Of a stretch of DNA of 6,586 nucleotides, positions 5,519 through 6,586 are shown in pieces; position 1 is the first letter of the stretch, and every line of letters begins with the position of its first letter. The notes below the pieces were generated by a model, which was not told the DNA's origin, did no database searches, and saw nothing but the letters and a program-made list of their open reading frames with translations. The stretch comes from Oligoflexus sp. GTDB lineage: Bacteria; Bdellovibrionota_B; Oligoflexia; Oligoflexales; Oligoflexaceae. The translations under genes and the position numbers were made by a program. The stretch lies in contig JASLCY010000244.1 in the NCBI GenBank assembly GCA_030151925.1, forward strand, positions 1 through 6,586, in the 5' to 3' direction.

Positions 5519-6586
5519 TTAGGATTTCGAGTTTAGTCCGGAAGCCGCATAACCTTTATCTTTGTATATCGCGTCGAGATCGGGCAGGTGGAACGTCACG
5601 CAATGGAACGCGCCGCCGTCTTGGATGAGATCATTAGCGTCGATCATCGTCACCTTGTAACCAAAGCGCTTGTAGGTCGACTCAACTTCTTGCTCATAAC
5701 TCACTATAAGCCGAGAATACGCCGAGGTCTCGTTTTTTCCGCCTTTCGCGTACTTCGGGACTATGGCCTGCCCGTTGCTGAGGACCGCGTTCGCGTAGGT
5801 CGGATAACTGTCGCCCATGGGAGCCAGCATCGGCATCCTTACGATCTGGAAGTCCTTCGAAAGAACCTCGGCGGCCTTGTCGAGCTCGGCCGCTATGCGC
5901 TTCGCCTTGTCCTTCTCGAAGGTGCCGAGCGCCGGATCGAGGTCGATCGCGGCCTGATCGAGCCGGTTGACGATCAGGGTGTCCTTGTTCACGAACTTCA
6001 TCCACATGTCCACGTGCGGATGCGGGACCTGGCTCACGATTATCGTCTTCCGGCAGCCGATCGCCGCGCGGAAGATCTCCCCCAGGTTCGACTCTAGCGG
6101 GGGTTCGGGGGAATTTAAAAGCAGTATTTCGGGGTCCTCGGAGACGTCCTTGGTGAGGACGCAGGTCTCGCCGTTGGTCATGAAGTTGCCGCCGTCGAGG
6201 ACGATGGGCAGGTGCTCGAGGCTGAGGTTGATCGCGAGCGCGAACTGGTGGATCGCGGCATCGTCGAGCGTGTTGCCGTCGCGGTAGACGAAGTCCACGA
6301 AGCTCGGCGTCGGCACGAGGTGCGGGATGACCTTGAGCACCGGGACGGGGAAGTAGTCGCGCACCCAGATCGATTCGTGCTCGAGCTGGATCTTCACTAT
6401 GGATTCACGCTCGAGGCCGGACAGCTGCCGGGTGGTCCTGAGGAACCTGTCGACTTCCTCACGTCTCGCGCCCGGCACGAAAATGTAGACCTTGGCGCCT
6501 GTCCCGAGTATCGCCTTCACGAGCGCCAGGCCCTGTTTTTTGAAGAGCATCTGCGCGCTGAGGCCGAGCCCGAAGGTCGGCTCGAA
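5519..6586 (-). CDS. Agmatine deiminase / PAD_porph-family protein (5' end missing)
   Basis: This belongs to the agmatine deiminase / Porphyromonas-type peptidylarginine deiminase family (PF04371, guanidino-group-modifying fold). The frame is open to the window edge, so the gene is truncated: 355 residues are visible, and the ATG at 6550 is internal, since in-frame residues FEPTFGLGLS before it fit the family. Numbered from the window edge, motifs are WVRDYFP (74-80), LDGGNFMTNG (130-139), HPHVDMWMKF (189-198) with the catalytic-type His191 and Asp193, SYPTYANAVLSNGQAIVP (260-277), and DGGAFHCVTFHLP (323-335) with the expected nucleophile Cys329. The reaction would be hydrolysis of a guanidino group to a ureido group plus ammonia. 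The last motif departs from the GGGxIHCITQQ of typical agmatine deiminases, so the substrate cannot be called. No putrescine-pathway gene lies nearby. A signal peptide, if any, is outside the window. Confidence 0.88.
   Translation of the reverse strand, partial: FEPTFGLGLSAQMLFKKQGLALVKAILGTGAKVYIFVPGARREEVDRFLRTTRQLSGLERESIVKIQLEHESIWVRDYFPVPVLKVIPHLVPTPSFVDFVYRDGNTLDDAAIHQFALAINLSLEHLPIVLDGGNFMTNGETCVLTKDVSEDPEILLLNSPEPPLESNLGEIFRAAIGCRKTIIVSQVPHPHVDMWMKFVNKDTLIVNRLDQAAIDLDPALGTFEKDKAKRIAAELDKAAEVLSKDFQIVRMPMLAPMGDSYPTYANAVLSNGQAIVPKYAKGGKNETSAYSRLIVSYEQEVESTYKRFGYKVTMIDANDLIQDGGAFHCVTFHLPDLDAIYKDKGYAASGLNSKS

Noticed and set aside
6548..6550. ATG at 6550 as the true start of the deiminase-family gene
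   Set aside because: The frame stays open to the window edge and the residues before it continue the domain. The N-terminal part of the family is missing, so this is an internal Met.

Overview
The window looks like ordinary chromosomal DNA from a fairly GC-rich bacterium, most likely a proteobacterium and perhaps a gammaproteobacterium. That placement is an inference from the mix of families (YpfJ-type metallopeptidase, DUF482/FemAB-like protein, pirin, YccU-type CoA-binding protein, YegD-type Hsp70), the clear Shine-Dalgarno sites and tight gene packing. No rRNA or other taxonomic marker is present. I see no tRNA, CRISPR array, insertion sequence, integrase or phage gene. Eight protein genes cover almost everything, and both edge genes are cut by the window.

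Left block, + strand (1-2286): the 3' end of a neutral zinc metallopeptidase gene, a DUF482 (FemAB/GNAT-like) protein, and a pirin. They are spaced 9 nt apart and then overlap, as in one operon whose promoter lies outside the window. The pirin converges on a minus-strand CoA-binding protein (2299-2679) across a 12-nt gap.

Middle (2680-2833): a 154-nt divergent intergenic region between the CoA-binding protein (minus) and a 'general stress protein 26'-like flavin/pyridoxamine-oxidase-fold protein (plus, 2834-3400). It holds a good sigma70-like promoter for the minus gene, a cluster of TTCGC/GCGAA half-sites next to it, and a weaker promoter candidate for the plus gene.

Right block, minus strand (3397-6586): in transcription order, a 5'-truncated agmatine deiminase/peptidylarginine deiminase (PAD)-family protein, a small SET-domain protein, and a YegD-like Hsp70 with no substrate-binding domain. 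The first two are 33 nt apart and probably cotranscribed. Hsp70 follows after 175 nt and has its own extended -10 promoter. Its stop codon overlaps the stop codon of the stress protein in a shared TTAA.

The most interesting feature is this deiminase - SET methyltransferase - ATPase-only Hsp70 neighbourhood: two possible protein- or amine-modifying enzymes beside a chaperone-like ATPase. A joint function is only a hypothesis. The rest reads as housekeeping and stress-related genes.
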